From Gavia stellata (taxonomy: Eukaryota; Chordata; Aves; Gaviiformes; Gaviidae): DNA of 64,000 nucleotides. The notes beneath the pieces are model-generated. The model was not told the DNA's origin and ran no database searches. It saw nothing but the letters and a program-made list of their open reading frames with translations. The stretch covers positions 2,921,001 to 2,985,000 of the forward strand of contig NC_082604.1 of assembly GCF_030936135.1 (NCBI RefSeq). The letters run 5' to 3'. The position numbers and the translations under genes were made by a program. Below are positions 23,837 to 38,800 of the stretch, piece after piece; positions within the stretch are counted from its first letter, which is position 1, and the number at the start of each line of letters is the position of its first letter.

Positions 23837-26800
23837 CTAAAGGGAAACAAAGGGATTATCAGGTATTCTTTCATCCCAAGTTTCAGTCAGAAACACTACT
23901 GATCCGCAAACCACACAACTAAATACGCTTCTAAAGGGCTTTTGTGTCATTTTTGTCTTTTTGGACAGACTAAGCACTCAGCTCTCATGCTTGTATCATA
24001 GGTAAATGTCCCTCCCAACAGCCTCCAACCAACAGTGAAAGCTTCCCAAGCCTTTGCCAAAACTGCAGAGAGTAAAATCAGTACCTCAGCACACGTAACT
24101 TTTCCATTCCAGTAGTTCCCCTCCCTAAAGCACTTGGGGGCTAGAGCTGAACAGAAACAAGCTCTCCATCTGCCTACATAACCGTTGCACTTCACAGGTG
24201 GAACCCTGACCCCAGAGGTATCGATAGGAATTGACTGTTTACTTAAGGGAACTGGAGTTTCACTTCAATTACCAGCCTCTCCACTACAAATAACGAGAGG
24301 GAATGACACGGCATGTGCAATCATAGCATAACTCTAGAGAAGGTCACTACAAAATACCATGGGTTTTGTCCTGGGTGTGTTAGTTCTGCCTCACAATTAA
24401 GGTCTACGTCTCGCTCTTCGTCTTCATAAAAATCTCGATGAGCAGTATCACCTCAATACAGGTTCAAGGGAAGGGAAAGAACTGCCAGACTGGACCAGCA
24501 CTGGGGATATCTCTGCTTTCTTTTATATACCTCCTCTGCTCCCCAGAAATAATGGGTTCCTGCTACAACCTCACAGGGGAAGTACAGACTGAACTCCCAC
24601 CACGGCTCACTGAACGCACTTCAGTTCAGCTAGCAATGGTCAATAAACTACCCCAGATTTTTCCCTTTACAGTCAAGAACTATTCCTGCTACTCCCATCA
24701 CTTACCCACAAGTTCTTAACTTAGAAAAATAACATTGTGAACTAGGCTTAATGTATGAGTTGATAAAGAGAAGCTTCCTGCACAGGGGCTGGCAGGTGAA
24801 TTACAAAGTTACTAAGGGGCTGCTTTCTATTACAGAAAACTTGCCTCAGTGTCTTGGCAAGAGAACGTAACCAGTTATTTCCAAATCCTGGAGTCTCATG
24901 GTTTTCTGTTTTTTTATCAACAGCCAGGAACAAAGGGAAGCAGAAAAAAAGGCTGCAGATAACAAGCAAATCTCTCCCATCCCACTATTGCCTACTGATG
25001 AGAATTCTCCTCTCTTAAAGGAACTGATTTAAAGACACTGGAGCCTGACCGTGAGCAGGGAGTCCCAGTCAAGACTAGGAGAAATATCTGCATTTCCTTA
25101 GAAACCTTATTTCTACCTTTCAGAACAAAAAGCAGCACATTCCCTAGAGCTTCTCAGACCCTGAAGCGGAACTCTTCGCACTTCAGTTCCAATCCTACAG
25201 TCTGAAGAGTTTCCATTTAGAATATTACAGTTCCCTGAACTCCCAACATTTGTTTTCTGGACATGCCCACAAGCTACTTTAGGCTTGAAACAATCAAGTA
25301 GTAAATCTTGGTAGTAAACCTCGTCAAGATCTACAAACCTGGCAAGCCTCCGCTTATCTGTGCATCAGCCTTAGAGACTCTTCTCCGGGCTCCCCACAAA
25401 ATAAAAATAGCTGTCGTCACTGCTAACAGCACACAACCAGAGGAGAAAATACTCCGAAGACTGCTAGGGGCAACAGGTCTGGAGGAAGGATCAGCACCCA
25501 GGATTCTCCCCTCCATGAACTACTACAGCCCTGTCTGACCCAGGGTATGACAACTGCTCTCAGTGTCCCTCTTCCATTCCCCTCCCTGCTCGAGCCAGTC
25601 TACAGCCTGGTCATTACAGTGCGTTCTGGGATATATGGTCTTAAACACCACAGGAAGAAGTGATCGAGTCCAAGTTCCCTGTATCTTGGGCAATTGCTCC
25701 AGCAACTGAGCTGAAGTAAAGGGACAGAGAAGGTGCCAACACTGCTCCCTACTAAAAAAGTATGATCAGCGACTGGTAAAAATAATAGCCTCCCCTTGTG
25801 AAGCACGGATTTCAGGCTTTCCTATCAGCTGGCACAAGCGACTTCAAGTTCAGTGTGATGACTACTGCAGTCCCATTCAGAGGGGGGAAACCCACCCTGT
25901 GCATTACAGTGAATGTAGATGTGCAGCACCAGCCTTCAGATTCACCCAGAAACTGTATGTCAAAATACTCAGCACTCTACATCCACTCTGAGCCTCTACT
26001 ACAGACCCAAGCCAAAAGCTGAAGCAGAATTCTGACGTGACAGAAGCAGTTCATGGTACACACTGATGTACAGCACCAGTGTGGAAAGAACCATGAGCTT
26101 CTAGAATTAGCTCATCAGTTAAACCAAACACAAAGCCCTGCCCCAGAGAGTTCTGAAGAATAACCGCATGGCTCCCGTTCTCCAAGTATTAACCATCCAG
26201 CAGTGTTTTTTTTCTCCCTGTTTAACATTTGATGTAAAGAATCATACACACCATGCAGTCAGACCATACATTAAAAAATCTGTCTCCTTTTGCCAGATGA
26301 GAACCCAGCTATACCCTCAGCTGTTGAATAGCAACCAGCTTCTATGCAACTGCTTACCAAAGGCACAGATTCTCTCTGATCATTTGAGATGGACTGCTTA
26401 GATGATGCTTCTGCAAAATCTTTGTTTCCATCCAGCACATGGAGCAAAGAATCCGTTCCCAGCAAGGCGCCCAAAGCAAGTGACTCCGCGCAGTTCTTCC
26501 TGCTAGTCTGGGTGGGTAGCTCACCCGTCTCGGGGGTCGCCGTTCCTATTTCAGCAGCCCCCTGTCTCTGGGGGTCCCCTTGACGATGCTGAATAGTCCC
26601 ATCAGGCTTGTGTTGTATTCTCTCTGCTTGTTCATCATGTTTGTGCTGTGCTTCCTGAGTTGATCTGGAAGGCAGGTTTGAACATGTAACTGTTTGACAG
26701 TTTGCCTCTTAGCAGCCAAACTTCAGCAAAAACTTGCACAGTGATAACAATTAACATACAGGTTACTAATAGCCCTGACAATCGAAGCTGGCTCTTGTTT

Positions 26801-29800
26801 CTGTAGGACTTCCACATACACATCGAGTCTCTAGGGAATTCTCTCTTACTCTCCTGCTATTGCAGATACCAAAAACTACAGACTGCACATCCTAGTACTG
26901 CAAAAGGAAGGAGCACAGCCACCTGGGCCAAATTTAATCCCTTCACTGAAAAGAGCACATACTGCTTCTCAATCAAAGAAAAAGGCAAAGGCAGTCAAAT
27001 ATAAGCTGGCTTTGCAGAACGCAAACCAGCTGGGACTAAAAGCTATTACACTACTTAAAGCATAAAGGCAGATTCCAAAACAGTCCTTTGTGTTCTCCCA
27101 TATGTACTTTGTGCTGGAGATAGATACTATACATAAAGCACGTCATTAAAAACCCACACATCCCCAGGCCTTCTGTTCTCCGTCATAATAAGGAAGCAGC
27201 ATCCTTGGGGTCATGCAGCACTCACCTGTACTGCACATCCCTGGCCTCAGGCTCTTCGTCCTGCATCTGCTGAGCAGTGTCCTTGGGTTCATCCTGGCTG
27301 ACCTGTCGAGTGAGCTCCAGTTTTGCTTGGGCCTCTGCTAGATCCTTCCGCAATTGCTGGTTCTCAGATTTTAATTTATTTAGTTCAACAGCGTAGTCTT
27401 CACTGAGTGCTCTTAGGGTGACATCTTTTCCCTAGTAGACAGAGAAGGGCTGAAGTCAAAACTCCGACTTTGCAAGACACCATAGTCAAATCCAGAGCAA
27501 AGGCCAGCAAGCAATTCCTTAAGGCACACCCTCTAATCCCAGTTTTGACTGGCAAAATTTTCAAGGCTTTCATAAGAGCAAATCAATTATATATGCCTTA
27601 TTGTGTCTGCATCCAGACAAGCTGTGCTGATCTGCCTAGGAAAGGAAGTCTCTCTCACCACTGGATGCTTTTGAAAACAAGAAAAAACAGACGAAGAATA
27701 GTTCAGATGTCTCTGCCTCTGGCCTTGGGATAATGAGAAGGACTACACGACCTCAAGTTCTCCTCCAGCTGTATATTCTAGGATTCTCTCACTCAGCTAA
27801 GATGCTATCTCTCAGCCAAAGCTGGGAACACTCAGGTGGTACCCCAGCAAACTGTCTCAGTCCGAGCAACTCTCCAGGCATCAAGCTCTGCCAGGTACGT
27901 CCTACAGGTGTGAAGAAACACGTAGCCCAGTGGCTTAGCTCTTGATGAGAAGTAACCACGCTTGGTGAGAAACTACCTTCTATGTGATCTATCAGCAAAG
28001 CTGTTTGCAAGAACACTTCTAGATCCCCTCACTCAAATTAGCAAAGGCCTGTGGTGATAATTACAAAAGGCTGTGCATACACCTCCCCACCTGGAATGAC
28101 CCATAACCCTTTAGAAACTTTCACTGGTAGGAGCAAATTCTTTTTTTCTTTTTGAAACTCTGAATAACTTGCTTCTCCCCATCTTCTCCTTACTAGGCCA
28201 GGTGGCTATCATTTCCATTGTTTCCACTCCTCCGACAATCCCACTTTCTTTTTGCCAATTCTATTAAATTTAGATGCTTAAATCATTCTTATCACTGCTG
28301 TATCTAAGGACTTTCCAAATGTGCATTAGAAGAACAAGATCAGTAGCTCCTCTCCCATGAGGCTGTGGGGCAATTTAAAAAAAAAAAAAAAAAAACCACA
28401 ACAGGTTTCTTGCTTTGTACTTTGTTATCAAGCTTTTGGTAAGTCAGGCAGGCAAAAGCCCACCAGGCACTTCAAGCAGAAAGTAATGGGTCTTAGGTCA
28501 TTTTGGTCTCAAATCAGCCCTCCAGAAAGCTTTGTTTTTTCTCCATCTCACCAGCCACAAGCTTCTGTTCGAACACTTTCCCAAGAACTTGGCACATTTG
28601 ACAATCACCCCGAACTAGTATTAAGAGCTGAGTATTTCCTTCCCACAGATCTGACAGGATAAAAGCTCTGATGATATACTCCTGTTAGCTTTTCAGCTGT
28701 CTGAATCCAGTCCTTTGCCCCCCTGTGAGGCATCTATTCTGGTTTACGTGAGATAGGACTTGCAAACTAGCCATTTCTTCCTTCACGTAGGCACTAAAAT
28801 GAACCACCTTCAAGGTATTACTCTTGCCAAGACTGCAGCTCTTCCACGCAGGCTCCCCTTCTCCCCTCCGGAGGAGGGCCTCACCTAGCTTCAAGAGTGC
28901 CACAACAGCAGGAGCCCACCACAGAGCCCCTTCCCGGCGCGTTGCCCGAAGGCCTCCAGCCCTTATTCCCAGGCTGGGATCTGCCAGTGGAATGCAAGGG
29001 ACAGCCCTGCTGAACGGCTCCTCACCAGGGGGGGAAACATGCTCTCACCCCAGAAATTGCAAGGACCAGAGCAGTTACAGCTCTGAGACAGGTCAAAAGG
29101 ACATCAGAAATTTAGAATCAGACGTTTGAGGTAAACTGGCATAAAATGGAAATGCAACAAAATGTACTAAAAAACATGGGCCAGACCCCCACGGAGAAGA
29201 AACTGAGATGAGGGCTCTGTTTCTGCAGTTCTCCTCACTACTCTCTGACAGAACAAGATGCTCAGTATTTCTGCGTCTTATTTCCTCACAAATTGCCCCT
29301 TCTGCTTGGGTTTTAAGTTCACTGAACTCTACCAAGTATTTTGAGAGGCCTGGGCAAAAACTATTGCTGTTCCCAGGTAGGGGACAGACAACACTAGCCC
29401 CTTCCCGTCTCCGGTCCCTAATGCATACCTCTAGCATCCCACACTCCGTTTTTTCCAGCATCTCTGAGAGATGACGGTTTTCCAGCCTCAAGGTTTCCAG
29501 CTGGACCAGAATTACCTGAGGAGACAGAGGCAAACAAGCAGCTCAGAAAAAAGAACACAACACATGCCCACAACACCCCACAGGCATTTTCCACCCTCAC
29601 TTCAAGCATGAGTACAAAGCAAGGTTTGGGCTGTTAGTTCTGCAGGGACCCTACAGAGAAGGCCATACAGATAACCATGCACAATCATTTACTTTAGTTT
29701 TCAAAGATGTCATCATCCAGGCCCAGTTAGCATGAGTGATGTCGAAGAATTCTGCGGGACTGTCAGTTACAGGTTTGAAAAGAAGAGGCAAGACAGATTC

Positions 29801-32800
29801 AGTGAACACTATAAATCAGAAGATTTCATCAGAAGGGTCTTTGTTCAAAGGCTGAAGAGAGAAGGAAACTATTAACATAGCTAAAAACTAGGATGGTATT
29901 CCGAGCCTTCAGACCCCTTAAAGAGACAGCATAAGAGTCTTCTGCCTTTTTTACCCTGTGCTCCACCGCTTTCCTCTCTGCTCTTTCAATCTCTGTTCTC
30001 AGCCGTTGTTCTAGGTCTGATGTGGAGCCACTGGCAGATGCAATTGCGATGTCCCGCTGGTGTAACTCCTGTGTCAACCTGGAGATTTCCCTTTTCATCC
30101 CTTCTAGCTCACTGCTGTGAGTTTGTTCAGCTTGAGAGAGCTGCTCTTTCAGCTGGAGGAAGATATGCACACACCACCCACGAGCTTTGAAAAGATGTTT
30201 CAGCAAAAAAAGCAAGAGTATTGCACATGGTAATGTGAGTTCTAAGTCCTGGAAAACCAAATGCTCTACGTAACAAGCCCTCTGTGCATGCTTGTCCTTC
30301 TTGACTGAAAACCACCTCATCCCAATGTTTTTCCACACCATAAACTGTCAGCTGGGACAAGACATAAGTTATGCTGTGGAGTATTCGAGAAGACCCATAG
30401 TTGACCAAATCACAGTGTCTTTAACTCACCATTCTACCTCCGTGGCCAACAGCAGATACCCAAGGGTTTGCCATCACTGGGCAAGCACAGTAACACTTTC
30501 ATAATATAACCTTGCAATTTGCCACTCTGCCTTCCTGAGGTGGAGATGGTATCTTTAAATAGCTCTAGCCAGACTTTTCTTCCATGAATCTGTCCGAGTC
30601 TTTTGAACTGGTATTAGCTTGTAGCAACTAAAGCTACCCATGGCAAACTTCCACAAGCTAGCTATGCAGAGGGTAAAAATATACCTCTTTGTTTTCCTAA
30701 CGCCAGTTGATGACCACTAGTCCCTGCATTATGAGAGAATAATCATTCCCTATTTACTTTCCACATGGCAGGCATGATTTTATTTTTAGTAGCTTCGATC
30801 TCATTTATCTCTTTTTCCAGTTTGGTAAGTCCTACTCCATTCAGCTGTTCCTTGTATAAAAAACACCCCATCCTTTTGGTCATCTTTTTCCACACCTTGT
30901 CTTGTTTTATTCAATCCTTTTTGAGATGGCAGACCTGAATTGCATACAATACTCTGGTAGGCACACTGTATATTTATTCAGTGACCTAACAGAACAACAA
31001 CACAGGATAATTTCTTCCCTAGTATTCCGTTCCATTAGCCAGAAATATTAGCCACCCAAACCTCCAGGATTTTTCTGAGAGTTACAAACATTTTAGAAAA
31101 TTGAACCAGATGATCTCTGCCTAGCCATGTAAATACTATACATACGGTGATTTATCTCCATGTCACCTCAATGCCTCCCAAGTATATAAAACAGAAACAA
31201 CCATAATAAATCTCTCTTTCCTCCCCAGCAGCCTGCAGGAGATTCATTTACTGTGTGGCTGTTTAAATGTGTAACCAAGCACGCATCTCTGGCAAGATCT
31301 GCACCTCTGTACATTCAGAATAAAGGATGAAAGATTTTCACAAAAGTGAGGTTTTTCACTCAAGTCCAATAAGGTTTCTACTCTAACCAGGCTCCAGCGA
31401 AAGCTCTCACACTAACTGATCTAGACCATAATTAGAAGTCAAGCCTTCTGGAGGGCTTGCCTCCCTTGGGTGCGCAGAGCACTAGGGTGAGGTTCTCATG
31501 GCAGATGAGCTGCCCCATTTCTTCCAGACCCTGGTTCATGTCTAAGTATCAAGCCTGAAACAAACTCCCTTATTCACATATGGACTAGAACACATTTGAA
31601 CCCCTGTCTCAAGTCTGGTAGGACATATTACAGCAAAACCCACTCCCTCCCTGCTCTTCATCCTTTTGGGAGCCTGTATTAGGCTTAAAGTCAGGATTCC
31701 ATGCCTTAGTTTCTTTGCATATTTGCCCCTCCAGCACTAATTCAAGTACCTCCACACCGTAGAGAAGTACTGCGTGATGTAGGCGTAGGCCTAAGAGATG
31801 CTCACAAAGTAAGCCACGCAGCCATGTATAGAAACCTGCAAACCCATCCTCCGAACCCCTCCTTTGTCAGATCTGCTCCTTACCCTTCAGCACATCACTG
31901 CCTCCACAACCCTCCTGGCCTTTGATCCCATTGGCAGCTTTGCTAACGGTGCTCTGCAGTCTCTGCTGAGGCACGTGACATGCACGGGAACGGCTGACTT
32001 CACAAGTGCCTTTCCCACTCTCCAGGAACAAAGCGACGTTACCTTTTTAATCTCTGCCTTTGACTCAGTATGGCGTTCTTCCATTGACTGCAGCTCTTTG
32101 ATATTCTCATCCAGCTCTTCACTCAGCTGTACACACCTTGCATTTGAAGACACCAGGCTGTGTGCCAAATGTAAAACTACAGATTAGAATACCCCAAGGA
32201 GGAGGACACGGTCAGAGAAACTTTGATATTCCAAGCAGCCTATGTCTGTCATAACAGAAACTGGACGCTTAACCTAAAAGTTCCTTACCAATCCTTTGGT
32301 TTTGTTTACCAAAATAATTTCAAAAGAGATCAGGAAGCTGATCTGACAGATAATAGCTGTTTCTTGTTTGTTTCTTTACCATTCTAAGATTACAAACTTG
32401 CCATGCAAACATTAGTCTGAAAACCACAAACTCAGAAAGGAAGACTTGTTTATAATCCTTATTTCACAGTAAGGTCTAGATCTGGTTCTTACCAGCTGAC
32501 TAACAAAGACTCCTTAACCTATTACCAATGAAGGTGCTAAGCCTAAGCAAGCTAAAACACTGAAAACACCCACAGTGTGCGGTGAAAAGCAGCCAATCAA
32601 TTAGCAAAATGGTCTCACTATTAAACTGCAAAATGAATAGCATTTGATTTCTTCAGCCCTTTGATATTTAAAATAAGCCTACAAAAATCAGTGGGACTGG
32701 TTAACTTGATGAATACCATCTATTAGGTATTATATTATTATCCAAGTTTCATTGCACATGCAGGGAAAGCAAGCAGTTGGCTACCTGTTCTCAAGATGAG

Positions 32801-35800
32801 TCACTTCTGACTGTAAGTGCTGTTCCTTCTTCTGGGCAACGTCCAGCTGCAGTAGTATATGCTCCAGCTCCAGCCCCGGAGAAGACAACTGTTTCTCTTG
32901 CAAGCGCTCCTCCAGAGCCCTAAGCAGAAACATGAACTTTAATCTCAGCACAGAAACGTCATGTCTGAGTTCACTAATATGGGGAACATAACTGCCATTT
33001 TCTTGGGATTCTCTGAAAAACTCACAAAACCCAACACTGGGCGACACCTGCGTGCACTGTGGATATGCAAACATACCAGCTGTATGACAGCCCCCTGTCT
33101 GAGTTCAGGCTGATTAAAAAAGTCTACATCCTATTTTGATGTTGGCCTCCCTGACCCAGACAGTCTCCCTGCCATTAGCAGACATCCAGCTTGCAAGAAA
33201 CTGTGCGGCTGTTAGGTAACATGCGCCAAAACCTTTTGATGTGGCCACAAGGACCCTGTAGCTTTTGCACGTTGCTAGCGCAGAAGGGGAAGGCCAAGAT
33301 GATTTTGTCACATATGTAGTTACTTTACCAAGACCCTAATCTGATGTCATTAAATCGATGAGAACTTTCACCTATGTTAACAAGCACAGTATCAAATCCT
33401 GAAAGGCCTCCAGCACTTGACTGAAAATGCCTGGGGGAAAAAAAGCTGAAAAGCTCAAAAGCCCTGTGCTGCCTCCAGAAATCTAGCTGAGCAGAAAGCC
33501 GATTCCTTCCACACTCTTCACTGACTATCAGTTGATTTCAAAAGCAATGCAATTTGGCAAATGCTGCAAGGAAGCACAGCACTTGTGAGAAACTAGAGTG
33601 TGCCATTCTATGTATCAACCAATACAGATCCAGCCGTATGAAAATGCTTCTACCATCCTCAGTGGGAGAACCTGGAATATAGATCTGGATTCAAGAGCGT
33701 AAGTACCAGTGAGGTACAGATGCTACCTGATGAGGAGTTCTTTTGTGTGAAGAGTTTCAGTCACCCTGGCCAGCTCTTTCTGTAACTGTTCCTGGTGCAG
33801 CTTGGAGCTGTCAATGAAATCCTCCTGAGACTGCAAGGTGGCTCTAAGTTCCATCTTCTCATCCTGTAGCACCTGCACAGGAGGGAGAAGGAATGACTGT
33901 TGCAAGATGGACCAAATCAGTTTGTTCTAATGCGATGAGAGGTTGATCAGACTTTTAAGGAACCTTTGGAAATACTGCAGAGCACCACATGGGTACAAAA
34001 CCAGCTTTGAGGCCAATCGGGAACTTCACAAAGGCTCCAGAAAGAGACGGGAGCTCTGGGATGAAGAGCCTTCCTGCTACTTCTCACAAGCACTGCTTTA
34101 TATTCAGTTTCCTTAGAGCTCCTCTACTGACCTCTAACATTTTCTTGGATTGCCTTAATTCTTCTTGAACTCTTTGCTGATCTTCCAGAATCATCCGATT
34201 GTTTTCAGTCAGGTCATCCACTCTCATGCTAAGCCTCTCCACCTCCAACTCGTTGGCACAGATAGCATCATTGGCCCTTTCCAGCTTGCTGGTTAAGTGC
34301 TGGATTTCCGATCGGCTAGCCAGCTCCACCGACTCCAGAATCTGCTTCCGATTGGCAAGCTGAGTCTACTAAGAGCAATTGGTTTGCATTAAAGCAAAAT
34401 TATAGAAAATACAGTGTATCAAAACTACATTCAAAACAACTACTGATTTCTTTGTGTAACAAGTCACATTCTCAAAGTAAGCAACACTACCTTTCAGGGA
34501 ATTAGGGAAAGTATTGTTCCAGGATTACTCGATGGGTAAAACTTCTGAAGGCAAAAAGAATAAAAAAAAAAAAAAAAAAGAAAGAGAGAGGGCCCTCTGA
34601 TTCCAAAAGGGGTTCAAAGAGAATCTGGGAAGAGAGGATCTCAAATCACTCAAGTTGTCCGAGCATGAACTGTCAAAGAACAAAGCTGCCTACTATGTTT
34701 TGCTCGTTAACCTAAGGCTAGACCAGGAGAAATGGCAGCATGTAAGAAGGTTTGTAAATACCATAGACAAGCTAGAGATTACCCAATCGTTAATTCCACA
34801 CCAGGACAGAAAGCAGCTCTTGGTGCACAATGAAAAAAAACACAACCACCAAACAGATCAAAAACCAAACTGGGTGTAACAGTCAATTATGTTTTGCTTT
34901 ATGCAGTAAATACCTGGTTCTAACAGCTTGTGAGAATGCTCACTTTGAATGTTTCATTGTCCTAATGGCAGACAAAAAAGTTATAAGGAGCATATGACTA
35001 GCGAACAATATATGCTCTATTATTTATAGGCACAATACTTTGTTTCATAGCATTTCTTTCCACGTAGCTAGCTGGTGAAATTTAACAAGCCAGCTCTCAT
35101 ATAAGCTTCTAAGAATAGTCACTTCATATATTCCCTTTTTGCATAGTACCTTATAATTTTTAAAGGCTGAAACAAAATATTTGAGTAGTCCTTTACTCCC
35201 AATTTCTAAGAGTGGCAATTCCTGCCAGCTTCAGAATCACCACATGCCTTGATTTATTGCCTGACACATAATGCCTCATAACTGAGAAAACTATAGGAAC
35301 TGTGCATTTGGAAAACTATGGTATAATTTTGATTACAGCCTTTTCATTATTTGAATAGTCATGACAGAAAAATGTAATCAGGAGAGGCAAGAGTTTAAAG
35401 TACAGCCTTTCTCCCCACCCAAGAAACTGGAGCACCAGACTACCTGAATATTTATTGCTGCATTAGGAAAACATTTAAGCTATCTCTTATTTCCAGCCAC
35501 AGAACATGCAGGACAGCACAGAATTCCAAGTTTCACCTGTTGACTTTAAAGGCTGCAGGTGTTACAGGGAGGTGCTCATCACTGGGTAAGAATGCCAGGC
35601 TTCCCTAAGCTGCACTGAAAGATATGAGGGGAAGCCAGCTGAAAGAAGAGAAAGGGGAAGCACTGTGCATGGTCCCAGATCTCAGCTTGACCTTGTGCCA
35701 GAGAAACAAGCAAGCATACAAAATGCATAGAAACATCCAAGGCAAAAATTTAGCACTTTCATGCTGGGCTCTTCAAAGCAATTGGGGATTCAGGCAGTCT

Positions 35801-38800
35801 GCTCACAGTACCTATGCACCTAAGTCATCTACACCACTTAGGAAAAATCTCCCCAAATTCCTGTTTTTCTGCTGCACAGAAAGAAGAGTTCCTCTGCGCC
35901 CCAGCATACCAGCCTGCACTCCAAGGACACATCTGTTCTCAGACAATTGAGCTATCAATGATACAAAGACAGCAGAGCAGCAAGACCTTCTGCTCAACGA
36001 CTCCCTCTGCATTTGTAGATCTACAAGTGTCAGCCGCTCACAAAGCCCCTGTCAGAGCCAGCTTCAATCCTGTCATCACAAGCTTCCTCCTTGCAGGAGC
36101 TTCCACTCAAGAGCAACTCAGGAGCCCATTAAGTGTAAAGCCCCCAGCAAGAGCTTCTTATCAGTGTCTGCTGTGATTGTGTCAGTGTGACTTCACAGCT
36201 GTGCTCTAGGTCAATTCATCTTGCTCTGCTGCAGCACCACTAACTCACTGAACGATTAGCTTTTCAGGAACAGCAGCCCCACTACTTGTTGCCTTGAAGA
36301 GACCTTAAAAAAAAAAAAACAGGGGGGAGGGAGGCTGAAAACTGCTGTCGCTTCAGTACTTTGCAGAAGTATCTGTCCTAGGGGAAGACTATTTTCCAAC
36401 ATCATCCTCTGAGCTGGACCTACGAGATACGTATTTAGCTACTGGCAGGTACGCAGCTTTGAACCAGATGACATGACGTAACAGCTATTTTAAAGCATCA
36501 TGTGCTGTGGCCTCTGTCTCCCAGGGAAAGCTTCATCCTACTATCTTCTCTGCTAATTGGAGGGGTGGCAGGGAGAGCTTGCACAAGGTTTATCTAACCT
36601 CTGTTGACAGACTCCAGATCTTTTTTCCATACAGCACTTATACAAGTAAACCTTATTCCACCGGGATGTTAAAAGTCATTTCAATGGCAACCTAAACTGG
36701 ATTCAAGCCTGAGAGATTTCATTAGTCTCTCCCTCTTCCCCCCTCCCTCCCCTCCCTCCTGCTGCCAGAAACAAAACAAAAACTTTCAGCACATATTAAT
36801 TGTACCTGAATGAGCTCAGACTGCTCAGCCAAAGCCTTCCTCTGTGCTTCCAGCGATGCCACCTGCTGCTGATAAAGCAAGCGCTGCTTCTCCCAGTCAA
36901 GTGATTTTTGACGAAACTCCTGCAAGAACAGCAGGGGTGGCTCGGAGCAGTACGTCCATGCAGTTGACAAGCAGGCCCCCCTTCTAGTTCATACCCATGT
37001 TTGCTTTCTCTCTCCACCATATCCTCATGCACCTCTCCCCACAGCAGGGAAACCATTAGCCAGTCATTTGATGCACCAACTCAGCAGTATAAAACCCCTC
37101 ACATACTGTGCTTGCTGTATTTCTTTCCCTCCTGAGTTAAAACATCAGTGTCAATTATTGCTGTTTACAAATGTTAAGTGCTAACAGATTCATGGCTAGT
37201 TGCATGGATTTGCTGTCAGAGGTTTCAAAATTCAGACTGTCTTTAGCTTCCAAAACATGCTGCTATTGAAATCACTAAGATGGCAAGGATGAACTACAGA
37301 ATTTAAATGCTAATCCCTGCTCCAGAAATTGGACACTACGTCAGTCAGATGTGTTTGTTAGCCACATCTTCAGGGTACAGTAGAAGAAAATTGAGTGTGG
37401 TTGAGCTCAGCATAGCAGAAAGATTAAAAGATGAGACAGGGTTGAGAAGTTTAACATGTAGCTCCCTCCTCCTCAAAGAAGTGAGATGACAACCTCACTA
37501 CACTGGAATTCATTCCATTCATATAATTAGTTACCCTTCCAGCACCTTCTTCCTTTTATTTAGTCTAAGAATAAGAACAGCAGCATAGTTTATCCTGTGT
37601 ACTCAGAGGCCCCAACGCAGGAAATTGCCTTTTTTACACAAGCAGTTGAGAAGAGCTACACTTGGGAGAGTAGACAGAGCGTACTTTTTAAGCATCATTC
37701 ATAGTCTACTTCCTAGTTGACTATTCTTTCATCAGTGGAGCCCAGAAACTCAGTTAATACATACAAACTCTGACTAGCATTTGCTTTTTCGCTACATACC
37801 TCCAGCTTCCTGGTCAGTCGGCTCATTTCAAACTGGTCCTCCCCCTGCCTCTTGTTAGCTTCTTCTCTAGTTTCTCTTAGTTGTTTCTTCTGCAGCTTCT
37901 CATAGCTCCTCCTCAGCCTGGACAACTGCAAGGAATTCAGTGAGAGAGACAACTTTGTCCAAGGCCCCACGGCAAGAATTAAACAGCGCTTTGAAAGAAA
38001 GCACACAAAATGGCTTCACACAAACAATTGCCCTAATCAAAGCCACACAGCTTGCAAGTGAAGACTTCTATTTGTGTAACGAGCCTATTATACCAACAGG
38101 ATTGCAAAATATGCCGAGTTGTATAAGAGTAGCAAGACGCCACTGAAGTCGTGACATCAGCAGCTCTAATTAGACCTCTGTCTTACCACTATTAAAACAC
38201 GACTGAAATATTGATAAGATGGAGGTTTACATGTAGCTGTTAATGCAGGAAGAGCACGGTACCCACCCCTCTCTCTACAGGTGGCTCCCAGCCACAGCAA
38301 TAGCAGGCAGTACCTGTGGTTGATCTCCTCATACAGAGGGGCACATCACACCGCACACAGGGTGGGAGGTAGTTCTACACAGAGGTACAGTTTCTTATGT
38401 GATTCTAAAATACACGTGTGAAGCTCAGGTGGGAACTGGAACTCTTCCGCTTAGTGGTAGAAGGAAGATTTGAGAATTGCCGTTATACATACTCTCCACA
38501 CTACTTCATCTGTCATTTTCTGCTTAGATACACCATGTATTTCACAATGAGTGGAGAATGCCAACAGAAAATATCACTCCTACGCCCACTGCTAGAATGC
38601 TAAAGCCATATCAGAAGCAGGAATGAGGAAAAAAAAACTCTTGACATTTAAATGACCCTCTGTGCAAATAATCACTTGCAACTTGCACGGAATTTTCCAT
38701 CTGATGAGCTCCCCCCAACTCAACTATTAAATAAAAAGTTTCCAAATAGCCACATGAATTTGAGAAGTCATCATTCCCATTTTACTGATGGAGAAAGCTC

